Origin: Cordylochernes scorpioides | Taxonomy: Eukaryota > Arthropoda > Arachnida > Pseudoscorpiones > Chernetidae | Direction of reading: 5' to 3' | DNA: 64,000 nt | NCBI GenBank assembly: GCA_030710605.1 | Contig: CP092865.1 | Coordinates: 142,938,682 to 143,002,681, forward strand | Shown here: piece after piece, positions 32,851-45,385 of the stretch | How positions within the stretch are numbered: position 1 is the stretch's first letter | Layout: each line of letters starts with the position of its first letter | Translations under genes and position numbers: made by a program | The notes under the pieces: model-generated | What the model saw: the letters and a program-made list of their open reading frames with translations, nothing else | What the model was told of the DNA's origin: nothing | The model's database searches: none

Positions 32851-35800
32851 TCAGTCTTCGCCTTCTTCCTCCAAGCAAACCACGACATTCGGTGAATCCA
32901 TTATTCTCCAACGGACATTGACTGCGGCCTTGTAGAATTTATATAAACCGAGGGAGAGACCCTGATCAACCATCAGTGTGTTCATCCAGCTGCAAATTTG
33001 TTGGCAGTCAGGTTGAGACCAGGGTAAGTCACCCAAAATTTCTTTCCTCTGTTTCTCTAAGCAAGAGCATCCAAATATTATATGCATAATTTCGTCTTAG
33101 ATTCTGTTTTTACACAGATCGCAAGTTAGAGACAAATCAATCTTCCAGCGCTTTGAACGATTTTCTGGGAAGATCGTCCATAGGAGTCTCAGTTGTGCAA
33201 AGAATCTTTTAATTGCTAGAGGAATAGTTGTGAATAAATATCGTTCTGCTGTTATTGAATTTTTTAGGTATTTGAAGTGACTGTAATGTGAAGTATTTAG
33301 GATTTTCGCCATGTCGCTTTGGATGCTTTGTTCGGTTGCTATTCGAATAATAGCAGGGATTTCTGTCAGTATTGCAGTGTAATCCGGACAACCCTTCAGG
33401 AACGAAAAACCGTTTGAGTCTAAAATGGTTGACAGGTTTTCGACAAAGGTTAAACCAGCCCTTTGATTGCTGTGTAATGTCCAGAAGTGTGACAAACATG
33501 CCCGGGGCAACCTACTCTCTTCCATTTTCATAATCCTCACCCAAAATCTCAGGACCTGTTTAGTTATGATAACTTCCTGTGATACTCGTCCACACTCCAT
33601 TCTTAGCATAAAGCTCGGAGTATACTTGGGTAAATTTAGGTAGCGTCTTAGGAAAATGTTCTGAACCTGGTCAACTACCTTTACTTGGTTGAGTGCCCAG
33701 CAGGGTGCGGCGTATAGCATGTGAGGCAAGACCGTCGAATCAAGTAATCTCATTAACGCATTTAGAGAGTTCATCTTGGATTTTGTCAGAACTTGCCACA
33801 CAGCGCCAATTGCTGGGCTTTGCCTTTGTAGTGTGACGCTACCTTGTTTAGTGAATTTGCACTTGTAAGCGGATATCCCAAGTATAGATATTTCGTAGTA
33901 ACAGACAGTTGCCGCTCACCCCAAAACCATTTGTCATTTTGTGCCAATCGACCTGCCGTTTCTAAAAACTACTATTTTTGACTTATTTTCATTCAGGGTT
34001 AATAAATTTGTTTCAAAATATTTTCTTAGCATATTGATTTTTATTTGAAGGTTATTTTGGATTCTCCAATCAAGACAATATCGTCTGCGTATAGTATAAT
34101 ATGAACATGTCCATAATTTGGGAGATATATTCCCGGTAAATCTGAATTATTGTAGAGACCGATTAAATCATTTATAAAAAGTATAAATAAATAAGTTGAC
34201 ATCGGCTCCCCTTGTAAAACTCCCGAACGCACCTTTATTGGCGCAGTGAATGAATTGTTCCATCGCACTACCGCTGTCATATTTGTGTAATGATCTTTAA
34301 TTAAGTTAACAAAACGGTGGTTGAGACCTGCATCTACCTGTTTTCTCCATAATAATGAGTGGGGCACTGTGGCGAAGGCTTTTTTCAAATCCACGAAGAA
34401 CATGTAGCATTTCCTTCTCTTTCGGCTTAGAGTCATTTGAATCAGGGATAATAGAGTGAATATATGGTCTTGACAAGAGTGGCCGGCCCTGAATCCCGCC
34501 TGGTTCTCAGGAACTATATTTCTCCTTTCGATCCAACTGCCTAGACGAGATTTGAGTATTGATATAAATAATTTTGCTATATTGCTTAAGAGCGCTATGC
34601 CTCGGTAGTTAGAGGGGTCGTCTGGATCACCATTCTTAAAAATTGGTTGAATAACTGATTTCAACCATGTTGTCGGAAATTCAGACGTTCTCAAAATTCT
34701 ATTGAATATATCCTATAAGGAAATTAGATAATCTTTTGGGAGGGCCTTTATTGCTTCATTCATTATGTCGTCAAAACCAGCCGCCTTGCCATGCCTTATT
34801 CGAGAAATTTCTTTGCTTATTTCATTAAGAGTTATGCATTTAGTTAGCTCATTATCTGTATTTAGGAAGGTCATAGTAACGGGTTCGTAATCTGGTATTG
34901 ATTCTGTATCCAGGAGTTTATTGTAAAATTGCTGCCAGTCCGATATTGAGATATTGCCCTGTGTATAGTTTCTTTTTCTGAAGCGAGCTATTGTTTTCCA
35001 GAATTCACTTGAATCGTATGTATTATTTAATTTTTCTTGTATTTCACAAAAGTATTTTTTCTTTTTATTGTTAATAATCGATGTATATTTGTTCCTTGTT
35101 TTAACATATTCAAACGATCTAGATCCTTATTTGATTTAATATATTTTGTCAGAGTTGCTTTCATAATCTTTTTCGCTATGTAGCACTCATGATCAACAGG
35201 CTTCGACAGGTTATTCGCTTTTATTTCAATTTGCATACCATTTTGTACCATTGCGCTTTTGATCTGATTAACCATGTTGTTCATTATATTCTCAATCGAG
35301 TTATTCCAAAATCCATAAGCTACTCCTAAGTCCTCTACAAATAGCGTTACTTCTTTCGGGTAACCATATATATTTTTTCTTTACCCGTGAAGTCGGGTTC
35401 GTCACTTGTTTCGGTCCCCAACTCATATCCATTTTTATAATTAGAGGTAAGTGATCTGAATGTGGTAATCCCTCGATGTATAGGTCATGTACGTAACCTA
35501 ACAGCCCATGGGAGACAATACAGTAGTCTACCACCGAGGATCCCCGTGCTGATATGTATGTGTAGTTACCACTTCTGTCACCCCTTGTTCTGCCGTTCAA
35601 AATTGTGAGAGTATTATTATCCAATCTATCTATGAATTGTTCTGAATGCGTAGATCTTACAGGATCTTTAGAAGTGCGTCTAGTAGTTAAGTAGCAAGGA
35701 AGGTATAATGTATTATGAAGAATTCCCATTGCACCCGTTTGTGTATTCAAGTCACCAGCCAGTAAAACTTCATATCCTTCAACTATTTTCCCTTCAATTT

Positions 35801-36240
35801 GGTCGAGTAAATTTTTGCAGTTGGTCAAATAGTGTTCGTTTGGTGGCAAGTAAGCAAAGATCATACACACTCGCATTTCACCGTCCAACCTCAGACAGAT
35901 CATAATCCATTGTTTTTCAATTTCAGTCCTTTCAATCTTGTCTTTTATAGCTTCTCGAATCCCAACAATAATTCCCCCCGATGATCTACCCTTCTTGTGG
36001 TCTCTCTGAGCAAGTGATTCATACAGATGAAATCCTGTTGGTTTGTTCTTCAGATGTTGATCCTTCCATGTTTCTGTGAGTGCAAAAATGCTGCACTTTT
36101 CTAAATGTGTGAATAGGTCGAATTGAGGCAACATCCTTTCCAATCCATCAACATTCCAACACAGCACTTGTGTGTCGTCTTTGAACGAAAAACAAGATTG
36201 TCTATTTACAGTAGTTTGCCCATAAGTATTTTTATTTACA
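32851..36240 (-). pseudogene. LINE ORF2: endonuclease and reverse transcriptase
   Basis: The endonuclease (from about 36190 to 35301) shows WNVDGL, ALTETW, LLAGDLN, DYCIVSHG and SDHLPLII, all key residues present. RT follows after breaks at about 35300 and 34700: FKNGDPDDPSNYRGIALLSN, FFVDLKKAF (catalytic Asp), SGVLQGEPMSTYLF and LYADDIVLIG. The C-terminal part (33801-32851) has CDLCKN, an in-frame TAA-type stop, then MHIIFGC, forming a CxxC...H...C zinc motif usual at the end of LINE ORF2. The coding frame is open upstream of the first Met at 36167, so the true start is a little earlier. Stops and shifts make it inactive. Confidence 0.88.
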
Positions 36241-36439
36241 GAGGATTGGGGATATGTCAGTGGCTGGTTAGATTTATTTATTTTTAAATAATTACATTTT
36301 TTCTCTAGATTATTTTTGTTTATTAGCTATAATTCAGCCCCATTTGGACTGACGATTTTTCCATTTACAACTTGGTACTTTATGCCTGCAACAACAACTT
36401 GTTGTCTCTTAATTTCGCAAAAGTTCCACTTGTTAAAAG

Positions 36440-37255
36440 TTATTTTCTTTTGGCGATCAATATTCTACGTTGTTCTCTGATCCCAAGAGTGTAGTCTTTA
36501 CTTATGTATATTTTAAAGTTTCTAAGCTTAAATGCATTCTTAAATAGCTTTATTCTTTCGTTGTGGTCAGGAATGGTAACAAGGAGTGGAGCCCTAGCCC
36601 TTTTGGATAGCCGACGGCATTGTAAGATATCAATTTTCTCCGGTATCTGCATCTTGTCGGCAATTATCTGTTTTATAGTGGAGTAGGATTCTTCGGGATC
36701 CTCACCCTCATTTCCTTCTACTCCATGGAAAATTAGGTTATTTTCTCTCATTTTCATTTCCAAAAATTCTATTCGAGTATCCATTTCTCGTATTTTCTCC
36801 GAGTTCATCGAGACTAATTTCGCAGTGTTATCCATCTTTGTTTCTAACTGTTGTATGCGACGATACAATTTCTCTATTCCTTGTTCAACAGAAGATATCT
36901 TTGTCTCTAGTTTCCCATGCCAATCTTCCATCTTGTCAGAGAGGGCAACAATTAGTTCTCGGATATTCTTATCCGAGCTGGAATCAAGTGTTGTCTGCTT
37001 AGTGCTTTTAGGTCTAGGATTTTGTTTAATACCCGAGATAAGTAAGAGAATATATATTATTTGTCTAAGATTATATTTTCTAGAACAAGTATCTTTCTTG
37101 GTAATTGTATTTTTGATGTAAGTTAGGTCAACTTCGATAGTCCGATTTGCATATTTATTGTTACTGACATAATTTCCATAGTTAGAAGTCGGGCATAGCC
37201 TTTTCTTAATCAAGGATAAATTAAGTAATATCAAAATTATAGTAAGTTTCATCAT
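36440..37255 (-). CDS. LINE ORF1 protein (coiled coil, RNA-binding fold)
   Basis: An uninterrupted frame of 271 residues from ATG 37255. Residues 1-16 are hydrophobic; residues 66-82 (IIYILLLISGIKQNPRP) resemble a degraded 2A-like motif, known at the N-terminus of some LINE ORF1 proteins. Residues about 95-170 have heptad-like spacing (KMEDWHGKLETKISSVEQGI...) expected of a trimeric coiled coil. NNLIFHGVEG (about 176) and RAPLLVTIPDHNERIKLFKN fit the RRM-like and C-terminal parts of L1-type ORF1. Such proteins coat the LINE RNA and act as chaperones in reverse transcription. It is the only intact LINE frame here. Confidence 0.8.
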   Translation of the reverse strand: MMKLTIILILLNLSLIKKRLCPTSNYGNYVSNNKYANRTIEVDLTYIKNTITKKDTCSRKYNLRQIIYILLLISGIKQNPRPKSTKQTTLDSSSDKNIRELIVALSDKMEDWHGKLETKISSVEQGIEKLYRRIQQLETKMDNTAKLVSMNSEKIREMDTRIEFLEMKMRENNLIFHGVEGNEGEDPEESYSTIKQIIADKMQIPEKIDILQCRRLSKRARAPLLVTIPDHNERIKLFKNAFKLRNFKIYISKDYTLGIREQRRILIAKRK

Positions 37256-37299
37256 TTATTTCCCCTATTCCTATTTCAAAGTTAATTTAAGTTGCTATC

Positions 37300-38660
37300 T
37301 TAGCTTACTTTAAGTGTATAAGTATTAAAGTTAGAAAAAGAAATAAAAATATAAAGATAGAAAGTACTTAGCTGGAGCCGACGTTTCTTGCTGCGCATCC
37401 GTTGGCCAAGGTTAGAAATCATGAAGCGCCTATAGTAGTTGACTGTACCCAATAGACTTCTTATCCCCCTGATGTTGTGGGGACGGTTCAAATTCCTAAG
37501 AGCTGCCACGTTATCCCACATGGGTTTTATCCCACCCTGATCAATCACCTGACTTAGGTAATCTACAGAACCCTTGAATGAATAACTCTTCCCACGCTTA
37601 GCCTTTAGATTAAAGCAACTCAGGCGTTCGAGTACAGCGGCAAGGTCAGTTACATGTTGCTCCTGAGAGTCACTGTAAACAATGATGTCATCGATGTAAA
37701 ATGAACGCATTTATACAGCAGGTCCCCTAGGACCAAATTCATGGCCCACTGGAAGATCTGAGCTGAGTTCTTTGCTCCTTGTGGTAAACGAATGAAGCGG
37801 TATCTCCCCCAGTGTAATAAGAAAGTGAAATAGTTACGGTCGCTCTCTGGGATATGAATCTGGAAAAATCCAGAAGTCAAGTCTAACGTGCTGAAGACCT
37901 TCGCACCTGCGAATGCTCGTAAGTTGTCTTCAACACGGGGTATAGGGAACGGGAAGAATTCCGTTGCTTCATTAATCATACGCAAGTCCATAGTGATACG
38001 GACACTGCCATCTGTTTTAGCAACAGGGAATAGGGGAGAATTCCATAAGGACGTACTCCCCTCAATTATTCCTGAGTCTTCTAGTTCGTCAACTAAGGCC
38101 TTCACCTTTGAGATTAATTTATTAGGTATAGGATACTGCCTCCTGTAGACAGGATTGTCTGACAGCATCCTAAGTTTTGAGGCAACTATGGTTGCTCCAC
38201 TATCCATGTCAGAAATATCGTTACAAAAGCAGTGGCTAAACGCCCTAAGGACGTCCTCGCCTGTTCTTATCCTACTTAGAGGTATCTTGGGTGGAGTTTC
38301 TGGCACTTCTGTGGCCTGTAAAGAAGAAAGGAAAGCGGACTTAGTCACTTCCCCTCCCTGTTCTAACTCTGACTTAATTTTACCATCATGGTTCAGAGAC
38401 AACCTTAGAGCCTTAATTCCTGGCATCCCCAGAATCCCATTATAACCCATACAACCTAGGTGGCAGTACTCGAAGGTAGACTTCACCTCCCTAATGGGTT
38501 TTCCATTAATGAAGGCCCTAAGATCTATGACATCACTCCCCAGTGACCTTAATTCTCTTCCACTAATTCCCCTCAGAAGGGTTGGTTTCTCCAAACCCTC
38601 AGTTCTAATATTGACAGTTGTTAAGTTTATAATGTTGGCCTCTCTCTGAGCCTGTGTCTA
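37300..38660 (-). pseudogene. Gypsy protease and reverse transcriptase, N-terminal part
   Basis: LIIDTGS (about 38645) is the aspartic protease active site; YNGILGMPGI marks its C-terminal part. RT blocks follow: LWNSPLFPVAKTDGSVRITM, FSTLDLTSGFFQIHI (first catalytic Asp) and YRFIRLPQGAKNSAQIF. A frameshift at about 37700 separates these from FYIDDIIVYS (catalytic YxDD intact) in the frame 37710-37300, which continues with RNLNRPHNIRGIRSLLGTVN until the LINE junction at 37437; beyond that the frame runs into LINE sequence. Confidence 0.85.
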
Positions 38661-39109
38661 TTATTAATTTAAAGGTATTCTCACTCAGAGGCCACCCTTT
38701 ATTTACAAAATTTACTTTTTAAAACAGGTAAATTGGCTAGGATCCCCCCCCCCCTGCCTTGAGGCATGCCGGACCTAGTTTTTTGTGGTGTTGTGCTGGC
38801 AGTCGCGGATAAGGTGTCCTGATTCGCCGCATTTGTAGCACCTGGGGGTTGGTCTTACAGCATCCTCTTGCCCCGCGGTGTTCACTCATGGGTTCCCCTC
38901 TCTTCCTCTGTTAAGGTCCCTTCTCTCCTGCCTGGGTGGGGGTGGATGTCGCTGTGATCTGAATGGCTGGCGCTGCTGCGTTAGCCTCCCTTGCCAATTC
39001 CTGTGGGGGGCTTCTCACTATTGTCTCGGACGTTGGTCCCTCTGTAGTCTCCCCTTCCTGTGGGAATGAGAAGGCCACTTCAAGGCGTCAACTCCTCTCT
39101 AAACTCATC

Positions 39110-40640
39110 ATGCATGATTCCAAAAAAATAAAAAAAAACTTTTATTTTTCTCAGTGGTATCTGCTCCCACTGATAATGGTTACCAAATTTGTAATCTTTC
39201 TATTTTATCTATTCAACTGTTTTTAGTCGGACTACTACAATCCTTTCTCACCATTACTCCCAGACACCTGCACAAATATTGTCCTCGACATGACCAATTT
39301 CTTAACGTTCTGCCTTCTGAACATCCTGTTAGTTAGAAATGTCTTAATTAATCACTGGAGTTATCTGCGATGAGTGGATTGAGCCTTCCTGTCTAGATTC
39401 ACACTCTAACTCCAGGATCTCTTTCTTTATAGAACTGCCCAGATCCTTCACGAAAAAAAAACTATGCTTAAAACACTATTGCCGTAGAGAGAAACCACAC
39501 GTCTGATTCGCGAGCATATCCATCCAAATAAAAAAAAATAAACTTAACTAATGCTTGCTTCTAAAATTCAAGATATTTATAAATAATTACAATGAGCATG
39601 ACTGGTTCGACTCGGATTTTATCATATTCTGTCATGCCTTCTGCTGGCAGTAAATCTATATAATGAATCAGCATCGTCGAAAATATTTTGCTTGTCTTCC
39701 CCAAGGGGAAGTAGGTTTCATAAAAAAAAATGCTCAAATTCACACCATTAGAACACCCGTGAATTTTGTTACGAAATATTCTCATATATACACTATGACA
39801 AGGCAATTTTCTCTCGTTAGTGTCTGTAGTTAATTAGATATAGTCAAACAAAATTTCTAGACATTTAGATCTAGTGCATCTAGAAAAGGTGATATAATAA
39901 GTGGTTAAGTAAGTAAAGAGTTTTCCCTTATTCATTATAATATTATCAGGTTGAAACAAATATTCAACTCGTCATGCATGATTTCAAATTTTCAAAAATT
40001 ATTGTACTGAATATATTTAAAGTGGCATCTGCTTCCACTGAAAGTACTTAAAACATAAGACTGTCTCTTATCTTGTTTAAATAGCTGCTTTACCCCCCCT
40101 ATACCTGTGTAAATATTACCCTCGGCTCTATCAGTTCTTGAAAATTCTGCCTCTCGCATATCCTGAGAGTCAAAGTTCTTCCTTCCTACAGTAAGCTAAC
40201 ACTACAATTATTTACTGGAGTTATTTGCGTCGAGTGGCTGAAGTCTTTGCATCTAATCCTCTACTCTAACTCCAGAGTCTCTATCTACTCGAAGCTGTTC
40301 AAATTTTTTAAAACAGTTGTTCAAATCCCCTAAGATAATTTGTTAATATTCGATGATTATTAGAATTCTCATTAAATGGAATAACTACACTTTTCGATAT
40401 AGATACACATCCAGCTATCAGGATATAGCTTACTGTTCACTTTTCTTCACTTTATAACGGTTCAAAATTATTTTAAAAAAGACTAAACATATGATTGGCT
40501 TAAAATTTATATGGAACTTCATCATGCCTTCTGCTGGCAATTATTTACTGTATTAAATGCTATCGAGATGTTTTTACTTTGCTTGTCCTCACCCAAGGAA
40601 AATAAAAAATGTTTCAGAAAAACTGAATTGTTTGAAATTT
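39110..40640. repeat. Degenerate tandem duplication of about 0.86 kb
   Basis: Blocks recur in order: CATGCATGATT (39110/39973), GGTATCTGCTCCCACTGA with GGCATCTGCTTCCACTGA (39153/40023), CACTGGAGTTATCTGCG with TACTGGAGTTATTTGCG (39353/40216), ACTCTAACTCCAG (39403/40263), and CATGCCTTCTGCTGGCA (39632/40524). Position next to the gypsy gag suggests 5' LTR or leader sequence, not proven. Confidence 0.65.
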
Positions 40641-43035
40641 CACCCAGAAAATATACATATTAAAAAAAAACTAATCCTTTCACATTTACAGCACGTCAAA
40701 GTGACCGAATCTTGCCAGTGTTTTCAGGTTTTTAGGTTGCAGAAGGAAAAGCAATTCTAGAACATTTATAATCTTAGACATATCTGGAGGTAATATGGAT
40801 CGAAAATCGGTACCAACGGACGCGTTCTACCAGCTTCCATCTTGGAAACTTGTTGCGTTTATTGTCGCACGACTATTTATATTAAATATTATATAAAAAG
40901 AGAAATTGGAAAAGCGATAAAACCAACACTCAAAGGATTATATTTAAAAAAAGAAAACAAAATTCGGAATATCATGACTCATGATATGCAAAAATATTTG
41001 TAATAAATATTTGTTGATACTAAAAAAAATGTTGCAATAATCTAAAAATATATATAATTAAATACTATGTAGATTACAAGTGTTGAAAACAAAAAAAACA
41101 GTAAATAGGTTTAAATTAAAGTAAAGTTGAAAATCGGGATTATCTATAGAACCCATGATACGCAAATATTTGTGAGATAAATAGCTAAATAAACAAAAGT
41201 TATATTGTGATATAGATAGCTGAAAATATAAAAATAAAAATTTTAAAAATTTAAAGCGAATTACACACACATAATATTTAATAGCTTAACAAAATTCAAA
41301 TTGTTAATCATAAAGGCGTTTTGCCTTCCATAACCAAGAGAATGAACTAAATATGAAGATTGTCTCTAGATACTTCATATCTACCCAATATCTGCTTTGG
41401 GTAAAAATAAAAAAATCAATAAGTATGCATGTCTATATGCGAAAGGAAATTAAAATAAATAATGCAATCATTAAAAGTTGCTAAAATATAATTATATATA
41501 TGATGCCAATAAATACTGCTGCATCACCTAATTATTAAAATGGGCATGGCTGAGGGAATATTTGACTAAATATAATGCATTCCAAGAAAAAAAAAATAAA
41601 TCAAACCTATTCTAGGAAGGCGAAAACTTCGCGATAATGCAATATATAAAAGAAATAAGTGGATTACAAAATCAAATAAACAAAGCTATAAGGTCCGTGA
41701 ATAAGTGAAGCTAAATAAATAAAATTATTAATCCAAACGAACATTTATGTCTGAACATTATATTCATATAACCACAAAATTACGCAAAATATTTTGAGGT
41801 AAATAGTGTCTCGATTAACAAAAGGGTAAAATGACAAGCGAAATTACTAGGATGAATAAAGATTTTTTTTAAAATATAGAAATTACTATACTTTGGTATA
41901 ATCTAATAAATTATATAGCCTATACATCTTAAAAGAAATAGAAGAAAAGCTTTGAAATCATGCTTATTCTAATATGCTAAATATCCTTGTGAGAAAAAAA
42001 ATCAAAATAAACAATTGAAATACCAAAAAAAAATTAAAATTAAAAGTAATAGGTCCGTTAAAATGTAAAATGATATAAAAATTAATATTGATTTAATTCA
42101 TAAAAGAAAAAGGTTCTTAAAAGAGGGTTAACTATGAAAGTTTAAAAGAGGATGAAATATTTTAGAGTGAAACCCTCTAGCAAACGCGAGAGGCATGCAT
42201 TGGGGAGCTAGCAAGTTTGAAAACTAAGCGCTGACTGATCTCATTGGCTCTCAGAATTCCCGCCTAACGCATTTACATCTGGAGTTGTTTTCGTCGTACA
42301 GATGTCTATATTCCCCTGAGATGTCCAAAAGTTGTCGCCGCTGTCAATCAAATTTGTCCCTAGAGGGAACTGAAATTAACCCAGGTTTGGAAAAACAAAA
42401 GACGCGGGAAACGTTGAAAAATTACTTGAAGTTAAGAAAAAAATTCGTTAGAGTTAAATTATATATTATAATGCCTTTTTGGACGAAAGGAACTTAATAA
42501 CATATATCAAATTATTCCCAGGTTTCTAATAAAAAGTTTAAAACGTACTTCATGCGATATCTAAAATTAAGATTAAAAGAGGTATAAGAGATTATTTTCT
42601 AGGAAACATTATTTTATGCGGTTTTATGAGACTAATTGATTTTTATCAAATTTATTCCCGGGTTTATAATAAAAAGTTTAAGACATACTTCATGCGACAA
42701 TTAAAATTAAGATGGAACGAGGCATAAGAGATTATTTTCTGGGAAAAATTTTTTATGTGAGAAAATTTTTTAAAGTATTAAAAAAAAATTAACTCATGAA
42801 CAAAAGGCGCGTGAAACGTTTGTGTAAAAATAAAGTTTAGACTATGAAGAAGAAATTCTTCACTTCAAAACACTTCAAAACCTCTGTATATATAATTTTT
42901 TTTAATCGGTAGAGCATGTAGATCTCAGAATCGCAAGCCTTACTTCTCACAAACATTTATTATAATATGTACATATAATGTAATCTTATCAGTTTGTGAT
43001 TTTCAGGAAATTAAGGCTCCACGTTAGGCAACCAC
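40641..43035. other. AT-rich region, no gene; short tandem pair inside
   Basis: Mostly A+T with faint repeated phrases (CATGAT.TGCAAAAATATTTGT at about 40980 and CATGATACGCAAATATTTGT at about 41155). A clearer tandem pair of about 140 bp starts at TTATTCCCAGGTTTCTAATA (42512) and recurs at 42652. A 70-codon frame at 42285-42497 has no recognised motif. Confidence 0.5.
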
Positions 43036-43444
43036 TGTAAAGCTAGCTTTTCTGACGATATTCAAATAAATCTTACTTTACTTGTGGCTTCAAAATGTAT
43101 GTCTCTAACTCTGATGCAATTCAAACAAAATTTCTAATAATTTTGAAAATGTCGGAGAAAATGGTAAAAACACACAATGGCAAACACAAAAACACAAAAC
43201 CAATATAAGAATAATAGGATTATAAACGCTTAAAAACTTCGTTTAAACCTCATGTAAATACACTCTAATCTAGAAATTTAGATAATGAACTAAAGTTCCA
43301 TTTTAAATGAGATTTAACTCTCCATATCACAATATAGTATTAAGGATAAACCCTGAAGTGGTTCAAAAAAAAAATAAAAAAATTGAATAATAATGTGACA
43401 TTTGACCTTTAGTCCAAGGTTTCTTTATAAACTCAACATATGAG

Positions 43445-43695
43445 TGTTAGAAAAAAATGGTTTTAGGTTTTATTTTATTTTAGAAATTAATATATACAAT
43501 TTTAGTAATTGAAAAAAGTTTATTAAAAATTAAAAGAACAAAACAAAAGGTTTAACATATACCTTAGAGTTATTTACATTCTTAATTTTACAGCAGTGTG
43601 ACAAAATATATATTTTAAAACATTTTAAAAGAAATAATTATTAATTAATATTTTATAAAATATTAAAGTCTAAAATTGAATTCATATATTCAACA
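43445..43695 (-). repeat. Copia-1 3' LTR
   Basis: 251 bp, TG...CA, paired with 47669-47914; very AT-rich. Confidence 0.92.
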
Positions 43696-43789
43696 CTCCT
43701 TCTTGAAATTATGTTTTAGAGTTTTAATTACTTTATCAAAACATCATCTGCAGCAGTGAAGATCTGTGTTTTTCAAAAGTTTCCTTTGG

Positions 43790-44991
43790 CTAAGGCTTGG
43801 TTAGGATATCAGCAACTTGGTCTTGGGTTGGGCAAAACTGAATATCAACATTTTCTCTTATCTTATCTTTCAAAAAATGATATCGAACATCTATATGTTT
43901 TGTCTTTCTGTTCATTTGTCCTGTCTTCATTAAAGTCATTGCACTTTGGTTGTCAATATTTAGTTTAGCAAGTGTGATTTCATTAGTAAGTTCTTCAATT
44001 AGTACTTTTATATAAATGAGTTCGTTCACACATTCAGCTGCAGCAATATATTCTGCCTCAGTAGTGGATAAGGCTACAATTGGTTGTTTTCTTGAACTCC
44101 AGCTAATTGGTCCATTACCAAACAAAATTGTATATCCGGATGTACTTTTTCTTGTTTTCATGTCTCCAGCAAAGTCTGTGTCACAATATGCATTGAGTTC
44201 CATATTTTTATCTTGTTTACTATAGTGAAGTCCAAAAATTTTGGTTTGTTTCAAAAAAATCTCATAATTCTTTTAACATTTTGTATATCCTGGTTTGTCG
44301 GTTCATGCATCGAACGACTTTCATAACCAACTGCATAAGCAGCATCTGTTCTGATTTTGTTTGCTGAATATAGGAGACTTCCAACAGCTTCTCTATATGG
44401 AAAATTACCTTCAGATTTGTTTTCTAATATAGGATAAATTTTCACAGCTCCATCTACAATTGGAGTTGTCACCGGCTTTGCATTCATCATGTTGTATTTT
44501 TTTAGAACACATTCTATATAGTCATGTTGAGAAAGTATCAGTCCCTCATTTTTATTCATGATATTCATGCCAACAAACATTTTAGGATTATTACTTATTC
44601 TTATTTCAAATTCTTGTGCCAGTTCTTCCAACAAATTGTCCATTTCTTCTCCATCACTTCCAAACAACATTCCATCATCAACATATAAAGCCAAAATTAA
44701 ACTTCCATTTCGGTTTTTGTAAATGCAATTTTTTAATTTTGATTGCACCAGTCCTTTCGTTTTCAAAAATGCTTCAAATATTTTATTCCACTTTGTAGGT
44801 GCTTGTCGTAGTCCATAAAGTGCCTTCTTTAGTTGACATATTTTGTTATCTTCATATCCTTCGGGTAAATACATGAAGATTTCTTCATCCAAATATCCAT
44901 AGAGAAATGCAGTTTTGACATCAAAAGTTTTGAACTTTAGATTTTTCTTAACACATAAGGATAACAACATTCTTAAAGAAATTTTACTCAC
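43790..44991 (-). pseudogene. Copia-1 reverse transcriptase and RNase H
   Basis: The RT frame 44991-44251 gives VKTAFLYGYLDEEIFMYLPE (first Asp shifted into DVKTAF), KALYGLRQAPTKWN and LALYVDDGMLFG (catalytic YVDD intact). RNase H 44254-43790 gives AYCDTDFAGDMKTRKSTSGY, TTEAEYIAAAECVNELIYIK and DNQSAM, then RTKHIDVRYHFLKDKI and VADILTKP, the usual Copia C-terminus. RT upstream of 44991 is broken. Confidence 0.88.
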
Positions 44992-45385
44992 TACCTGATT
45001 AAGGTTTCATCAAAATAAAGTCTATTTTGTTCATTTCCTCTAGCAACAAGTCTTGCTTTATGATGTCCACCATCCTTTATCTTGAATACCCATCTAGAAC
45101 TGAATTACTTCTTTCCTTTAACTTCTTCAGCATTTACAAAATCCCAAGTTTCATTTTTCTTCAATGAATCTTTTTCTTCCTGTATTGCTTTTACCCAGTT
45201 TTCTTTGTCTACTCCGGTTACAGCTTCATTGTATGTTAATAATCCTATTTCTTTAAAACAGAATTCAACACTTCATAATCTTTTAGCCTTTCAGGTCTAT
45301 TGATATTTTCTCTATTCCTTAACATATATTTTGAATTGGTCGAGTTCTGTGGTTTATCATGGGTATCCAATTCCATTTTAGTGTC

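Larger units (their letters stand above)
32368..37420 (-). mobile_element. Near full-length APE-type LINE
   Basis: A 5053-bp insertion between two copies of ATGAAGCGCCTATAGTA (32351-32367 and 37421-37437), a 17-bp target duplication cut into gypsy RT. It carries ORF1 and ORF2 on the minus strand. The 3' end has a hairpin (32410-32393), AATAAAG and (TTG)4. An apurinic-type endonuclease, YADD reverse transcriptase and ORF1 with coiled coil place it among APE-type non-LTR elements (Jockey/CR1 side); I cannot fix the clade by eye. Confidence 0.92.
30258..38960 (-). mobile_element. Ty3/gypsy element (gag end, protease, RT, RNase H, integrase) split by a LINE
   Basis: On the minus strand the order is gag zinc knuckle (CYKCGESGHLIRDC, about 38850-38795), protease DTGS (about 38650), RT, [LINE 37420-32368], RT connection and RNase H, integrase and C-terminal GPY-type module. 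Order protease-RT-RNase H-integrase defines Ty3/gypsy. LTRs were not identified with confidence; candidate repeat regions lie at 28.6-30.1 and 39.1-40.6 kb. Multiple frame breaks make it defective. Confidence 0.8.

Noticed and set aside
38878-39226. Plus-strand frames of 63 and 87 codons
   Set aside because: They are antisense to the gypsy gag region and continue into poly-A; no recognisable protein.
42285-42497. 70-codon frame with paired Cys (CRRCQSN)
   Set aside because: No second Cys/His pair, no flanking homology; single short frame in AT-rich DNA.
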